A model generated the notes under the pieces. The model searched no databases. It was not told where the DNA came from and saw only the letters and a program-made list of their open reading frames with translations. Shown one piece after another: positions 6,286 to 6,299 of a stretch of 6,299 nt of DNA (positions are counted from its first letter, which is position 1; each line of letters opens with the position of its first letter). This DNA comes from an uncultured Clostridia bacterium. Its GTDB lineage: Bacteria > Bacillota_A > Clostridia > TANB77 > CAG-508. The stretch is taken from contig CANPZA010000088.1 of NCBI GenBank assembly GCA_947588915.1, positions 1-6,299 of the forward strand. Reading direction: 5' to 3'. The position numbers and the translations under genes are program-made.

Positions 6286-6290
6286 CTCCT
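6286..6290 (-). promoter_or_regulatory. Ribosome binding site of iscU
   Basis: The minus strand reads AGGAG followed by ten A/T bases and the ATG at 6275. There is no room in the window for a promoter, so iscU transcription must be judged from sequence beyond the right edge. Confidence 0.6.
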
Positions 6291-6299
6291 TCCATAAAT

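Noticed and set aside
6276..6299. Possible end of an upstream minus-strand gene (cysteine desulfurase expected)
   Set aside because: One frame reads FMEGENK and stops at a TAA overlapping the iscU ATG, which would fit a coupled gene, but seven residues cannot be identified and another frame also stops here.
1..6299. CRISPR arrays, tRNA or rRNA genes, insertion sequences, riboswitches
   Set aside because: I found no regularly spaced repeats, cloverleaf-like sequence, transposase motifs, terminal inverted repeats or long structured leader. The few intergenic gaps are too short for most of these.

Overview
The window is strongly AT-rich, with short gaps between genes, AGGAGG-type ribosome binding sites, Arg codons that are almost all AGA or AGG, and two small CotF-like spore coat proteins. 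This points to a low-GC, spore-forming Firmicute of the class Clostridia. The TIGR03905-type TSCPD protein and the iscU-mnmA gene order fit that assignment. No genus can be named from the sequence alone.

Layout. Positions 1-118 are mostly non-coding: a possible tail of a plus-strand gene and an AT-rich palindrome at 40-61. Positions 119-688 (minus) encode a protein with two tandem DUF305 units. A gap of about 120 bases separates it from a divergent pair of small plus-strand spore coat genes at 810-983 and 997-1248. A strong hairpin at 1258-1281 lies between this pair and the end of the minus-strand block, where it can end transcription from both sides.

From 6275 down to 1305 all genes are on the minus strand and closely spaced: iscU (Fe-S scaffold), mnmA (tRNA 2-thiouridylase), a DUF362 protein broken by a single-base frameshift, a small TSCPD-domain protein, and copA (Cu(I)-exporting P1B-ATPase). 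iscU and mnmA abut (TAGATG). The other gaps are 27 to about 48 bases and hold no visible terminator. The block is therefore probably one transcription unit whose promoter, and probably iscR/iscS-type genes, lie beyond the right edge.

How the genes may work together. IscU assembles Fe-S clusters and shares its sulfur donor (a cysteine desulfurase) with MnmA, which thiolates U34 of tRNAs. MnmA here has the three-cysteine arrangement expected of cluster-dependent versions. DUF362 and TSCPD proteins are Cys-containing and poorly characterised. Copper is known to damage exposed Fe-S clusters and scaffolds, so an exporter at the end of this block makes physiological sense, although the co-regulation is inferred.

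The observation most worth checking is the DUF362 frameshift. It sits at CGG-TAA, and that CGG is the only in-frame CGG codon I find in the window. It may be a sequencing error, a real pseudogene, or (less likely) a recoding site. I see no convincing wholly new system here.
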